A stretch of 64,000 bases of DNA, from positions 16,933,501 to 16,997,500 of the forward strand of contig NC_088303.1 of assembly GCF_032854445.1 (NCBI RefSeq), written 5' to 3'. Position 1 is the first letter of the stretch; each line of letters begins with the position of its first letter. A program made the translations under genes and the position numbers. The notes under the pieces are model-generated. The model ran no database searches. It was given only the letters and a program-made list of their open reading frames with translations, and was not told the DNA's origin. This DNA is from Liolophura sinensis. Taxonomy: Eukaryota; Mollusca; Polyplacophora; Chitonida; Chitonidae. This document shows, one piece after another, positions 37,201 through 48,394 of the stretch.

Positions 37201-40200
37201 TAATCAATAAAAATGTTCAAAAGAAATTAATTCATGATACATGAGTGAGATTTTTAAGAAAGCAAAGGTGAAGTTTTTTAAGATCGAATGTGGAGAATAA
37301 ATATTGAAATGAAGAAAAGGTCACTTCAGAGCCACATGCACTTGTAGGTCAACTGTTGATTTACATAAACGCATGGCTTAGGGCAGCACTCATATTAATG
37401 GTTCTTTAGGTTCTATGTTAGTCTTTGAGCCCTCATCATTAAACATTTTCAAGTTTTGGTTGAGCCAGTTATTTGTATTTATTTATTTTATTGGTATTTT
37501 ACTCTGTACTCAAGACTATTTCACTTACACATCAGCCGCCAGCATCATGGTGGGAAGTAACCGGGCAGAGCCAAGGGAAACCCAGGACCATACGCAGGTT
37601 GCTGGCAGATCTTCCCACTTACAGCCAGAGAGGAAGCCAGCATGAGCTGGACTTGAACTCACATCGACCGCATTAGTGAGAGGCATAAGTGAAATATTCT
37701 TGAGTACGGCGTAAAACACCAATCAAATAAATAAATAAATCACTACCTGCTCTATATGAATTTAAATGTCCTGTGAACTTAGACTGCCATTTGAACTGAT
37801 GTCATTACTGGCCAGCTGTCTGGTTTCTAATAAACCCTTGTTTTATTTGAATGGCAATGACCATGGAGCCTATACATTAAAATGAAAAATGATGTACAGG
37901 TTTTTCCCAGAATCCCCTCTGTGCGAGATACAGTTTATTGGGAGTGGATGATGGACACCTTTGAGCAGTGCTGCTTGTTTGTTTCTCCCTGTTGAGTAAT
38001 CTCTGTTGTTGTATCACATTAACCTGATGCATGTCCTTTCAGTTTCTTGCAACTTTTGAATTCATTCTCCATTCTTTCTGCAGCAAAAAGCAACATGGAG
38101 CTTCCCAACATAGACAATGTGAATAAGTAAGTATACACATCATTATTCTCTATACTACTTTTTTCACATTTTCAACCTTTCTCGGAGGCTGTATGTGAAT
38201 TTGACCTCTGTTTTGCCCATTTTCAAGGATTATGTTATCTAGAAAGCTGCATTTAACAAGCAAATGTAAAGGTCAGGGTAATACTTTGATAGGTTCTTCA
38301 CTAGTTCACTGTCCAGATCACTGTTCTGGCAAATGTGCTTGTATGTATCTGTTTACCAGATCACTGTACTGTCAAATGTGCTTGTATGTATCTGTTTACC
38401 AGATCACTGTTCAGGCAGATGTGCTTGTATGCATCTGTTTACCAGATCACTGTTCAGGCAAATGTGCTTGTATGTATCTATTTACCAGATCACTGTACTG
38501 TCAAATGTGCTTGTGTGTATCTGTTTACCGGATCACTGTACTTTCAGATGTGCTTGTATGTATCTGTTTTACCAGATCACTGTTCAGGCAAATGTGCTTG
38601 TATGTATCTGTTTACCGGATCACTGTTCAGGCAAATGTGCTTGTATGTATCTGTTTACCAGATCACTGTACTGTCAAATGTGCTTGTATGTATCTGTTTA
38701 CCAGATCACTGTTCAGGCAAATGTGCTTGTATGTATCTGTTTACCAGATCGGTGTACTGTCAAATATGCTTGTATGTATCTGTTTAACAGATCACTGTTC
38801 TGGAAGATGTGCTTGTATGTATCTGTTTACCAGATCTGTGTACTGTCAAATATGCTTGTATGTATCTGTTTAACAGATCACTGTTCTGGCAGATGTGCTT
38901 TTGTGTATCTGTTTAATGTGAGCAGTTTCATTTCCAGGCAGTTGATGTGTCGAGGAAGCAAGGGCCTTTGACGAAAATTGTAGAGGTTATGAAGAAGGAG
39001 CCAACAGCTTCAACCTTCAGGTAAAGGGCAGACTTCAGAGGAAAAAAAAAAGAAAATGCAGAAAACCGTGTATTCAGATGTTCTGTGTAATTTTTGCAGA
39101 ACTAATTGAATTGAGCCAGTGCTTAGGTATCCAGTGTTTGCTTCCAAATTTAAAATTTCACAAACAGTAATGTTGAAGAGTTTGGATGTGTTCATTCTAG
39201 TGTATATTTATGTGTATTTTGAAGGTTCTGGCTGGCCAGAGCAGTGGAGAGTTATCTAAGGGGTTCCACATCTTACTGTGATCAGATCTTCCTCATGAGG
39301 AGAGGCTTACTCCAGGTAAGTGCACAGTGTACATGCTGTCATGGCCTACTCTACTTGTGTTTTCATGAGCCATATTACAGGTCGTATGATTTATGACATT
39401 GTCCTTCAGTCTTGAACTGTAAGTGATAAAATTTGTTCACATTTTGTCTCTACAACCAAAGAAGTGTTTTGAATACCTGTTGTCACTTTAATATTTGCAG
39501 AGCTGTGCCCCTTTATGTGACATGATTGTTCATGTCTGCGTTTTATACGAATAACAGATGGTGTCGTGGTCTTTTTGTAATTAAAGGTTTTCTTGATTCT
39601 CAGTAAAATATTGTCCAACTTTGATAGACTTTTGTGGCCAATTCATATTGTGGCCCATCTGATCAAGTACATGTAGGAAAATCACCCCGTTACTTACACA
39701 GATGCTTTTTTCTTTACTTTTACAGCATGTAGCAGGGAACATAGTTGATCATGAAATCCGACACAAAGAAATCCTGCAGAGTAGCTTTGACTTGTTAGGA
39801 GAAATGATCAAGTTTAACATAGATGCCTTCAAACAGTTTGACACAATCCTCCACACAAAAGAAAGAGTAAGTATGGTGCCTACATTTAAGCTTTATAATG
39901 TTTTGTAGACAATTTGTGTATTAATCTACCACACACATGTAATGTGTTTAGGAGTTAGCCTCCCTTTGTGCACTCTCCATAATCCGAAGCAGAAAACGTA
40001 TAAAATCATCACCTTGGTTAGGTAACTTATTTTTAGGAATGCCACATTTTCAGACTACCAGAACTAGTCTACATGTGAATATAATTACTGCCCATATTTA
40101 TGTATGATATAGTTGCAAGCTGTGTATTTCAGCACATCCTCTCTGCTCGTACAGAAAGGTCTGCAAGCAACCTGCGCAGTCTGGCCACCATGGCATACGT

Positions 40201-43200
40201 GAAATATTCATTGATCATTAATCTAATAAATATCCCAACACACTTTGGGTATGGGGACTATCCTTGTTTCTCATTTTTGCCAAAACTGCCATATGCACAA
40301 TCAACAAGTTTTAGGTTTATCTACTTGGTAGGTCAGATATGAAAGTCAGATTGTGATTGTTTAACGTTTTGTATTGTCTTTTTTTCTTGAAAAGTTTGAC
40401 AAATTCATCGGAACAGTAAATAGAAATCTGGTAGACTCCAACATGTTCATCAGAAGTCTAATCCTCTCCTATGAGCATTTCCTCAAGGAGGAGCCCAAGC
40501 ACACAGGTGAGTTATCCCCCCTTTAAATAGTCTCTAAAATGATCAAGTTCTCTTATAAATGTCATCAAATTTCTCAATATCACCGAAAAAAGATATAAAG
40601 CAGTGTGACACTTTGTCGAGATTAGATACATTTTCTAGAGGTGTGAATTTTGAAAATGTATGATGACAGTTATCTTCATGTGATATGGTAGAAGAAATCT
40701 GGTACATTTTATGGAAGCAGTGTTTTTGAAGTAATTTTGACGTTTTCTTATGAATCAAAGGCGCTGTGAATCCACTTCTACACCAGTTTTAGAAAGTAGC
40801 AAAATTTCATATAAGATAAGATGCATTTTCAAGAATTGTGAATTTTGAAAATGTATGATGACAGTTATCTTCATGTGATATGTTAAATTTAGTGTAACCA
40901 GTATAGGTCAATATAGCACTGTCAGATTTCTCTTTCAATACACAGAAAACCAAATTATTTTTTGTTGTTGTTGTTGTTGTTTTTTATGGAAGAAAATCTG
41001 TTGCAAGCATGCTTTTTTCTTTTTTGATCAGAGTACTGTAAGAAGGAAAGTCGTTTGATGACATATATCTGTGACTTCAAACGCCAGCTGGACTACCTGT
41101 ACAAACTCATCAACACCATCAATGTCCAGAATCTTACACAGGTATGACCTACCATGCTGACAGTCATTGTTTGCTTATAATACAACTGACCACTGAAGTT
41201 ATAGTTGTCCAGTTTGTCACTGTTGACCTGGAAGTTATTGCAGGCTGGCCATGCAAATTGGAGACCAGTTGAGGGCTGGTATCTAAAACCACATTGAAGG
41301 GTATGTTGGGCAAAAATCTTAATTCAAGTCTCATCCTGTATGTCAGTTTACTCTTGACTGAAGTTGATACCAATCTTACATTATAATACACTTTTGAACA
41401 ACGTGCAGGGATAGAAATTAGAAGTAAATCCAGCAGGACAGTTATCTTGTTAATCCCTAAGACTTACCGGACATTTTTGCAACTCAAAGGACAAAATTTC
41501 TCTCCATTGACCTGTTGGCCGATATATGATTAAATACACTGTGTACTTAGTTTTTAATGTTATGTGTTTTAGTAACTGACCAGGGGGGTTATCTGCAGCC
41601 ATTGTAATTTTCACACGTCTTGCAATACATCGCCTCCAGTCATCTTTGAAGTATAATCGCTTAGCTGACGTTGTTGTTTTTAAACCCAAATTTAAGTAGT
41701 CTGGTAGTTTTGAGGGATCAATATTTTTTGTTTCGCTACCAACAACTACCATATTTCTAGAGGCGCACTTCTGTCCCCTTGAATTTCACATCGTGAGACA
41801 CGCCTTGCATCTCTTTGCTCAATGAAAAGCCACAAGAACGTGGGTAATCCATTTTTGTAACAAAGATAGTCTGGTAGAGGAAATCTGGTACATTTTATGG
41901 AAGCAGTGTTTTTGAAGTAATTTTGACGTTTTCTTATGAATCAAAGGCGCTGTGAATCCACTTCTACACCAGTTTTAGAAAGTAGCAAAATTTCATGTAT
42001 GTGCAATTTTTCAGCGCCAAATATTCAACCGAATATTTTTCTGTGCTGCACATAAATTTTGATGGAGAAGACCATTTTTTTGCCGGATATGTCTGACAAG
42101 TCAGTGGTAATTTCATACCCTGGCTTGGCACCAGGTTTGTGTAGGACTTTGGTTGTTGAATGGTTAAAATTTTGGAAGTTTCTTCATCAGGCTTAAAGCA
42201 TACTCTGATATGCTAATAGCATAGTCTGGAGCTGATATTGTGTTGGGGCGTCCTGTCAGGTGTCTTATTCATGGCATTGCAGTGAGGCAGGACTATGAAT
42301 AGGACTATAATCACCAACCTGTTTCAGGGAGAAGCTATTGTCTTATGGCTGTAGTTAGGTTGGAAGCCAGGCCAGGGAATATTTGGTTGAAAATTCAGAT
42401 TCTTACAGTGGTTTTCTGTAGTTACAGACATGAATAGAAGTTAATGTTCTATTCAGCTCTACTAGGTATGTAAGTATAGATACTATACTGTTACTTGGCA
42501 ACAGTGTTGAATCTCACCCGAGTCACCTTTTCCTGTTTTTAAGGAGAATGTCAGCTGTCTGAACACAACCTTGGTGTTTCTGATGTTTGCCAATCAGAAG
42601 AGTCAGTTACCCAGTTATCTACAACAGCTCAGAGACGAGAAGGAAGACATGCTGGATGTAAATGGCTCAGTGTCTGTGATGAGGAACTTCAGGTGAGGTG
42701 TCTACCAGCATGTACCTACTCAGATGTGTTTGTCATGCTGGCTTCCTCTCCGGCCGTAAGTGGGAAGGTCTGTCAGCAGCCTGCGGATGGTCGTGGGTTT
42801 CCCCCGGGCTCTGCCCGGTTTCCACCCACCATAATGCTGGCCGCCGTCGTATAAGTGAAATATTCTTGAGTACGGCGTAAAACACCAATCAAAAAAAAAA
42901 AAAAAAAAAAATCAGATGTGTTTGTAATATAGAACTGAAACAATCTCAGTCGATATGCAATTTCAAAAGTGACCTTATATGATGGTTTTACAGCATGACG
43001 GGTATCTGCCTGTTTTTTTTTTGGTTGTGTTTTACTGTTGTAGAAGTTTGAGTTTGGAATGTCATAAAATCAGTGCTACTGACATAACTTAATAAGATGG
43101 TTAGTATCCTCTTATTTGGTAACTTTCATCTGTGGTACACACCAGTCAATCCGTAAAATGAGACTGTTGACAATTAATCAGACTTCAGAAGAAAATCTCT

Positions 43201-44296
43201 AAGTGTTACAATAAGATGAATCGATCAATCAGTCAGAAGCCAGTAAGATGTGTCACTTGAAATATTGCTACACTTAAGGTGAAATACAGTACTTATTGAA
43301 TTTCTTCACACTACATGTTTGATACATTACCTGTATATACCAACTAATGGTTTGTAGCTCTGCACCAGGTGGCAGGTGATGTTGGTCTATACATGTGTTC
43401 ATTTACAGAAATTAGTCACTGTAAGTATGTAAATGTCCATGAGTCTGTTACGTACTGAGACATTTTTTCTGATTCAGGTGACATGTGTTCAAGATAATTG
43501 TGAGATAGTGAAAGATCTTAACATATTTTATGTTTATTTATTTCAGGGATTTGTTGACATTTTGGCAGGACCATTATCTACACAAAGACAAAGATTGCAG
43601 TGCTCTGGAAAAGGTACTGTCCCATTGGTTTTCTTGAGAGGTGACGTCACTTCAGTCACTTTACTTTTTCATGAACATGAAAAAAGGATGTATGCCATAT
43701 GGTTTTTAAACCATACTATATATTCTGTAACAAGAAGATCCTTTCATTAAAGCCATATAATGTTCAGTTTGAGTGCTGTTCGGGGGGCCTCCTTTGCCAA
43801 GTGGTAAGCTTGTTAGTGCAGCACTGTGACATAGTAACTTCTCACAGATACGGCCGCTTTGAGTTCAATTCTAGCTCATGCTGGCTTCCTCATCACTAGT
43901 AAGTGGGATAGTCTGACAGCAACCTGTGGATGGTTGTGGTTTCCGCCATAATGCTGGCCGACATTTGTATACACATTCTTGGTAGGGGATGTTACACAAA
44001 ATGAAATGCAGCTCATGCTGCATTGGATTTGCAATAATTCTGGTCCCTATCGGTTTGCCTGCAGTTAGGAAGGAGGTAGATCAGTTTCAGTTTCCAGTTT
44101 CATCTGACCATAAAACAAACTTATACTGAATAAGAAAAAATATTACTCAAAACTATTAATCCTTTTCTGTTTGCAGAGTTCCCGTATAAGCTTCGAGTAC
44201 TGGAAACAGACTGTGACTACGCTGGTGTCTGAGGATAGGTCAGAAAAAAGTGCTATAGTCCACTACATACAACCACTGTCAGACCGACCTAACTGA
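25278..44296 (+). CDS. TRPC4AP: TRPC4AP (TRUSS), CUL4-DDB1 substrate receptor; 24 coding exons
   Basis: Exons: 25278-25379, 26846-26971, 27459-27572, 28114-28174, 28431-28495, 28837-28996, 29418-29528, 29730-29792, 31004-31066, 31764-31886, 32894-33027, 33364-33443, 34528-34588, 34775-34833, 35072-35127, 38084-38126, 38938-39020, 39225-39315, 39726-39866, 40395-40506, 41032-41141, 42544-42692, 43547-43613, 44177-44296. All borders are GT-AG and all phases agree. The product is about 764 residues (human 797). The ATG is directly preceded by an in-frame TGA (25272-25274). Blocks shared with human TRPC4AP include LANFCRILAVTIS, LKIQFLRL, ARAVES-LRG, VDSNM, NVQ-LTQENVSCLNT and the C-terminal SFEYWK-TV. 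Family knowledge: a cytoplasmic helical-repeat adaptor that recruits substrates (MYC, C-degrons) to CUL4-DDB1 and links to TNFR1 and TRPC channels. Exon 17 has an apparent one-base deletion near 38965-38969: KQLMCRGSKGL is followed by a stop, while LTKIVEVMKKEP continues in the next frame. Confidence 0.94.
25621..25629 (+). promoter_or_regulatory. ETS-type site in TRPC4AP intron 1
   Basis: ACCGGAAGT matches the ETS/GABP consensus. It lies about 240 bases inside intron 1, within a CpG-containing stretch (TTAAGCGTACGTGAAGCCGAACC). A role in the TRPC4AP promoter is plausible but rests on the motif alone. Confidence 0.3.
27785..27925 (+). mobile_element. SINE family B, strongly decayed
   Basis: Weak similarity: GTTTCCTCTCAGACTCC followed by ATTGAAATATTGTGAAGTAT and GGTGTAAAATATCAATGAC. 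TRPC4AP intron 3. Confidence 0.45.
31964..32224 (+). mobile_element. SINE family B, full-length with target-site duplication
   Basis: Full element from GGGGGCCCCCCTTGACCAAG with a GTGGTTAGCGGGCCAGCG A-box region and GTGGGTTCAAGTCC B box to the CAGCGTAATAAACCCAATC tail. Flanks ATCAAATATTTGT (31951-31963) and ATCAAATAGTTGT (32225-32237) differ at one position. TRPC4AP intron 10. Confidence 0.88.
34370..34505 (+). mobile_element. SINE family B, 5'-truncated
   Basis: Starts near AGATCTGCCAGCAACCTTC and runs through CCGGGCTCTGCCCGG to the TTGAGTGTGGTGTAAAACAC tail. TRPC4AP intron 12, ending about 20 bases before exon 13's acceptor tract. Confidence 0.8.
35578..36137. repeat. 27-bp minisatellite, about 20 units, TRPC4AP intron 15
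   Basis: Unit AAGATTTTGTGTTTGGGTCA + GTCGAGT with variants at two or three positions. The units are highly homogeneous, and the 27-base period keeps frames open on both strands. It is flanked by sequence containing diverged versions of the same word (36868-36890). Confidence 0.97.
36138..37065. repeat. Imperfect ~190-bp tandem element, three to four units, interrupted by a SINE
   Basis: Each unit starts near CACAGTTTTCACATCA and TGAAACTTGGTGG-AATGAT, continues through AATAATTAGG-ATATT and GCCAGTACTA and ends in AAGGTTTTATGTTTGGGTCA. Units start near 36141, 36703, 36891 and 37021. The 354-bp family A SINE sits in the first unit. Confidence 0.7.
36259..36612 (+). mobile_element. SINE family A, full-length with perfect 12-bp target-site duplication
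   Basis: Starts at the tRNA-like head CACAGTTGGTAGAGCGTCC and ends in four CACT repeats. The flanks CTAATTCAAATT at 247-258 and 613-624 of the 36 kb block are identical. It interrupts a longer tandem element in TRPC4AP intron 15. Confidence 0.94.
37475..37740. mobile_element. Inverted SINE family B chimera (minus copy fused to a plus-strand tail)
   Basis: A near complete minus-strand copy at 37475-37684 passes at the GTGAGAGGC head directly into a plus-strand family B tail at 37685-37740 (CATAAGTGAAATATTCTTGA and AAAACACCAATCAAATAAAT). The two tails are reverse complements about 200 bases apart and could pair as a hairpin. TRPC4AP intron 15. Confidence 0.85.
38302..38920. repeat. 43-bp minisatellite, about 14 units, TRPC4AP intron 16
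   Basis: Unit GTACTGTCAAATGTGCTTGT + ATGTATCTGTTTACCAGATCACT, alternating with GTTCAGGCA variants. It ends about 20 bases before the exon 17 acceptor. As 43 is not a multiple of three and the unit lacks stops, all three plus frames stay open. Confidence 0.97.
40135..40245 (+). mobile_element. SINE family B, diverged 3' part
   Basis: Shows CCTCTCTGCTCGTACAGAAA, TCTGCAAGCAACCTGCGCAG and CCACCATGGCATACGTGAAA, then loses similarity. TRPC4AP intron 19. Confidence 0.55.
40640..40890 (+). repeat. Intron 20 repeat pair: 42-bp direct repeat around a 117-bp segment
   Basis: GTGAATTTTGAAAATGTATG and GATGACAGTTATCTTCATGT occur at about 40643 and 40838. The segment 40694-40810 between them recurs at 41880-41996. 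Confidence 0.85.
41880..41996 (+). repeat. Second copy of the 117-bp segment, TRPC4AP intron 21
   Basis: Appears identical over 117 bases to 40694-40810, starting GAAATCTGGTACATTTTATG and ending GTAGCAAAATTTCAT, in direct orientation 1186 bases away. Confidence 0.9.
42734..42911 (+). mobile_element. Young 5'-truncated SINE family B with poly(A) tail and perfect 14-bp target-site duplication
   Basis: CATGCTGGCTTCCTCTCCGG through TTGAGTACGGCGTAAAACAC, ending in about 20 A. The flanks TCAGATGTGTTTGT at 42720-42733 and 42912-42925 are identical. This is close to the family consensus and only about 40 bases after TRPC4AP exon 22. The 5' truncation plus poly(A) end is typical of target-primed reverse transcription. 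Confidence 0.95.
43775..43998 (+). mobile_element. SINE family B, diverged
   Basis: Head GGGGGGCCTCCTTTGCCAAG with a degenerate B box TTTGAGTTCAATTC, the TCATGCTGGCTTCCTCATC block and CATAATGCTGGCCG; the tail is decayed. TRPC4AP intron 23. Confidence 0.75.
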
Positions 44297-45354
44297 GAGC
44301 TAGCTAGTCTCGGTGTGCTAAACTCACGGAAAAGAAGGGAACTAGCCTAGTTAAGGCTCTGTGGAACATTGAATGTCCTGCCTCACAACTGTGGGGTGTC
44401 CTGGCATAAGACTGTGTTGCACTTGCACACAACAGTAAAGTGTTTTGGTAGACCACAAGACAACAACACTGACAAGAATGGAACTAGTTTAGTTGAGGCT
44501 CTGAGAAACGTTGAGTGTCCTGGAACACTCTTGTGGAATGCACATCTCTGAGGTGTCTTGACAGAACTTGCCAAACAACTAAAATATGTTTCATGATGCA
44601 ACTATTGATTTGTCTTGACACCTAATAACCGGTTGTTATGGCACATAATTAAAATTTATCTTGGGTAACCATTACAAGGTGTCTTGCCACGTGACTACAG
44701 GCTGGCTCACAACTACTGAGACACACAAATGTGAGATGTCCTACCAAGGTGTGACTACAAGTGAGGGTGTCTTATCTCAGGACTATACACCACCTTGGCG
44801 TATTCAGTGTGCACTCTATGGATGATGCTGCCTTTCAATCGGGGAATACTCCCGCTGTGTGATTTGAGATAGGACATTTAAGTATATTGAATACCTGGTA
44901 AAAATGTGATGAGGGATGGACAGACTGCCCGTATCACTTGTCCGCCCTACCCCCCACCATGTGATCTGTTGACCAGGCAATTAGAATGCGCTCCTATCAT
45001 CAGTAGCTCGTGGACAAGATACATTCTCAACTTTGATGTCACAGAGATTTTATTTCCACAAATTTAAGAGAATTTATTGGCCACTTTATGTGGTGTGTAC
45101 ACTAAGGAGTTTCAGGTGTCACAACAGTGAACACAACCTGGCCTATCAGCTGGTATGTGTCCACCTTATAAGGTGCTGATGCCATTCAAACTGATCAGCT
45201 CAGCCAGAGACTGTAGGACCCATCAGGGTATGAAGCTGTGTGGGGCATGACTGTTGGCTATCCAACCACAGTCCCTTGTCGTAACTGGCCTGACGTGGAA
45301 CCAGGCCTCTACAGCGATGTTCTATTTATTCTGTATATATTTTCTGTACATAAT

Positions 45355-45357
<3 letters not shown>

Positions 45358-45409
<52 letters not shown>
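45358..45409. repeat. TA microsatellite
   Basis: About 25 uninterrupted TA units, followed by a GAGAGAGCGATAGAGAGAG purine tract; within the putative TRPC4AP 3' UTR. Confidence 0.95.
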
Positions 45410-45413
<4 letters not shown>

Positions 45414-47294
45414 AGAGAGAGAGCGATAGAGAGAGCAAGATATGATGGCTGGTTGCAACACATGTGATTTAATGCCTGGTGCCCAGAATATCGAGTTTGA
45501 TTAGAGATAGATTTTATTGCATCCGCTGAACAGACGATCTTAAATCAACATAGTGCATTTTTAGATTCTGTGTTTACATGTGAATATTATGATTTTTTTC
45601 CAGGAGATACAGGAAACTACACAAGGGGGAAGTGGTGTGGGGGCTTTTGATAATAAAAGGATGAGTCAATTGCTACTTTCAAATGTGGGTTATTTTTAAA
45701 TTGACCAGCACTTTGTGGGTACAGACATTTGACAGAGTGACATTCTTGAGCAGCAACACTTTGGTGTATTTGATATTGTGGTCTCCGTTCAAGATGCTAT
45801 CACAGCATGCTGTTTATGGAAGGGCTTGCAATAGGGGGTTTAAATTGTATCTCTTATGTAGATCTGTAATACTCGGCAAACCTGGAGCATTGGCTAATTT
45901 AGTTTAATTTAGTTTAGTGTAGATTGAAGTCAACTGAAACTTTTTCTCTAGAATTAAAATCAAAATTATGCACAAATTTTTGTTCCTGCGTAATGAGGTG
46001 TAGTGGATTGTTAAGTCCCCTGTGCCACCTGTCTGTCGCCCTCATTCTAAACAGTTTGGGCATAGCAGCAGGAAGTTAAATGATCTGTACTCCTGATGCT
46101 ACATTACATACGTGCAACTTACCTTCCCGAGTAGAAAACTTCCATATGAATCAAATCAGCAGATCTATTATTATGAATTTGGATTTATTTGTTTATTTAC
46201 TGTGATGTTACTAGTAGTACTAATAAGGAATCATTAACAATATATATTTTGCCAATTCTGTATGGTTAAAACTGCCTGTGCATTGTATAAACTACCATCA
46301 AGAAGTCGTCCTTGCGTTGCCAGACATTGTTGTAATTGTCAGTACTTCTATGGTCATCCTTGTAGCCATTTTAATCCAAAGGTCGAACCTTGCATCAGCT
46401 TTTCAAACATCAAATTTTTAAGTGTTTCTTGTACATGTGCGTTGAGTTCATTGTATGAAAATATTGGATATGAAATATTTTAACCTTGGTTTTCCATGTT
46501 GTATGTGTATTACAGATCACTCATTGCTGTTTGGTGGAATCCAGTCTTTTATCGCTCTGTCTTCAAGTTTTTTGCTCTAATATTTCACCATCATTACATT
46601 TCATTTAACCTTCCCCGGACACACACCTTATCTTTGATTCAGTCATTTTGGAGTTTAAAAAATACAAAAAAAAAAAAAATGTAAGGTGTGGTTGTATATG
46701 AACTACGCTTAGTTATGTAATGAATTTGTTAGCTCATTTATGGTGGACAGTCCCGTATGGCATTTTAAAATTGATATTCGACTTTTATTATCGTTCTATA
46801 TTCCATGAAGGGGGAGCAATTTGATGTGTGTTCTAATGGAGAAGTATAATTCTCTGGTCTCGTTCTGGCTTATTTTGACTCATTCGCAAGGTGTTGAGCA
46901 CATTTTCTTAGGTCCTGTGTGTATTGTTTTTATTTTTGGCATGATTAACTCTATTTTCACCCAGTCCTCCAGTGTCCTTGCCAAAGTCATGCTGATTTGC
47001 TGATCATTTGAAATAAAGACAGTGTTGGAAACCGTGATCAGTGTTTTGAAGTGTTCTTGTGTAACAAAACTTATTATATTTAAACTTTGTCCACATATAT
47101 TTAACTTTAGGTGTAATTTATACGATGTCAAACTGAAACCTGTTTTCTTTTAATAGCTGGACAAGGCAAATTCCAGGGTAACTATCTCAGTAAATGAAGT
47201 TCTGCGACTTTGCAATTGCCCGTGAATGCACTGTACGTATTAAATGGGTTATCAAATTGCTGTTGTAAAGCATGAGTACATCCTTAAATTTCCA

Positions 47295-47455
47295 CTACAT
47301 GGGAAGGCATGTGGGAAGGTCCTACAGCAACCTGCAGATGATCGTGATCTGTGGGCTCTGTCCTGTTTCCTCTTACCATAATGCCGGCCGCTGTTGTATA
47401 AGTGAAATGTTCTTTAGTATGGTGTAAAACACCAATCAAATAAACACATTAAATT
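47295..47455 (+). mobile_element. SINE family B, 5'-truncated
   Basis: Runs from ACATGGGAAGGCATGTGG through ATAATGCCGGCCGCTG to GTGTAAAACACCAATCAAAT. Confidence 0.78.
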
Positions 47456-47477
47456 GCCACATGTTTGTATATATTCA

Positions 47478-47479
<2 letters not shown>

Positions 47480-47511
<32 letters not shown>
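47480..47511. repeat. TA microsatellite
   Basis: About 15 TA units just after a SINE tail. Confidence 0.9.
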
Positions 47512-47513
<2 letters not shown>

Positions 47514-47639
47514 CAGGTTAAATGACTAACATTGACAGTCAATTCAGCTTTGATTTCATGTGTTTTGGAACTGGCTTAATGATTCTCCAGTGTTCCCAGG
47601 TTTGGCATTCCACACTGTGGATTGGTCAGTTACTGGTAT

Positions 47640-48362
47640 CTGGTGTCTCTTTTTCTGTCTGGGGTGATTTTAGTGAAGTTTCCCATCTAGTGTCTGTTTA
47701 CAGTCATGGTAACTTGAGTGAGGTTTCCCGCCTGGTGTTTGTTTACTGTCATGGTGGCTTGAGGGGGGTTTCCCGTCTGGTGTTTGGTTACTGTCATGGT
47801 GGCTTGAGGGGGGTTTCCCGCCTGGTGTTTGTTAAAGTCATGGTGGATTGATTGGGGTTTCCCGTCTGGTGTTAGTTTGCTGTCATGGTGGCTTGAGTGG
47901 GGTTTCCTGTCTGGTGTTTGTTTACTGTCATGGTGGCTTGAGTGGGGTTTCCCGCCTGGTGTTTATTAAAGTCATGGTGGATTGATTGGGGTTTCCTGCT
48001 TGGTGTTTGTTACTATCATGGTGGATTGAGGGGGGGTTTCCCGTTTGGTGTTAGTTTGCTGTCATGGTGGCTTGAGTGGGGTTTCCTGTCTGGTGTTTGT
48101 TTACTGTCATGGTGGCTTGAGTGGGGTTTCCCGCCTGGTGTTTATTAAAGTCATGGTGGATTGATTGGGGTTTCCTGCTTGGTGTTTGTTACTATCATGG
48201 TGGCTTGAGTGGGGTTTCCTGTCTGGTGTTTGTTCACTGTCATTGTGGCTTGAGTGGGGTTTCCCATCTGGTGTTTGTTTACTGTCATGGTGGATTGATT
48301 GGGGTTTCCAAACTGGTGTTTGTTTACTGTCATGGTGACTTAAGTGGAGTTTCCCGTCTGGT
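47640..48362. repeat. 45-bp minisatellite, about 16 units
   Basis: Unit GTGTTTGTTTACTGTCATGG + TGGCTTGAGTGGGGTTTCCC + GTCTG with several variant classes (GGATTGATTGG, TTATTAAAGTC) arranged in higher-order blocks of several units. Intergenic between TRPC4AP and COG7. Confidence 0.95.
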
Positions 48363-48394
48363 GTGTCCTGAACTGTGTTCCTGTGAGGCAGCAC

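Noticed and set aside
38232-38971. Three overlapping plus-strand frames of 150-213 residues rich in Cys and CLYVSVYQ words
   Set aside because: They are the three frames of the 43-bp minisatellite and end in TRPC4AP exon 17; not a cysteine-rich protein gene.
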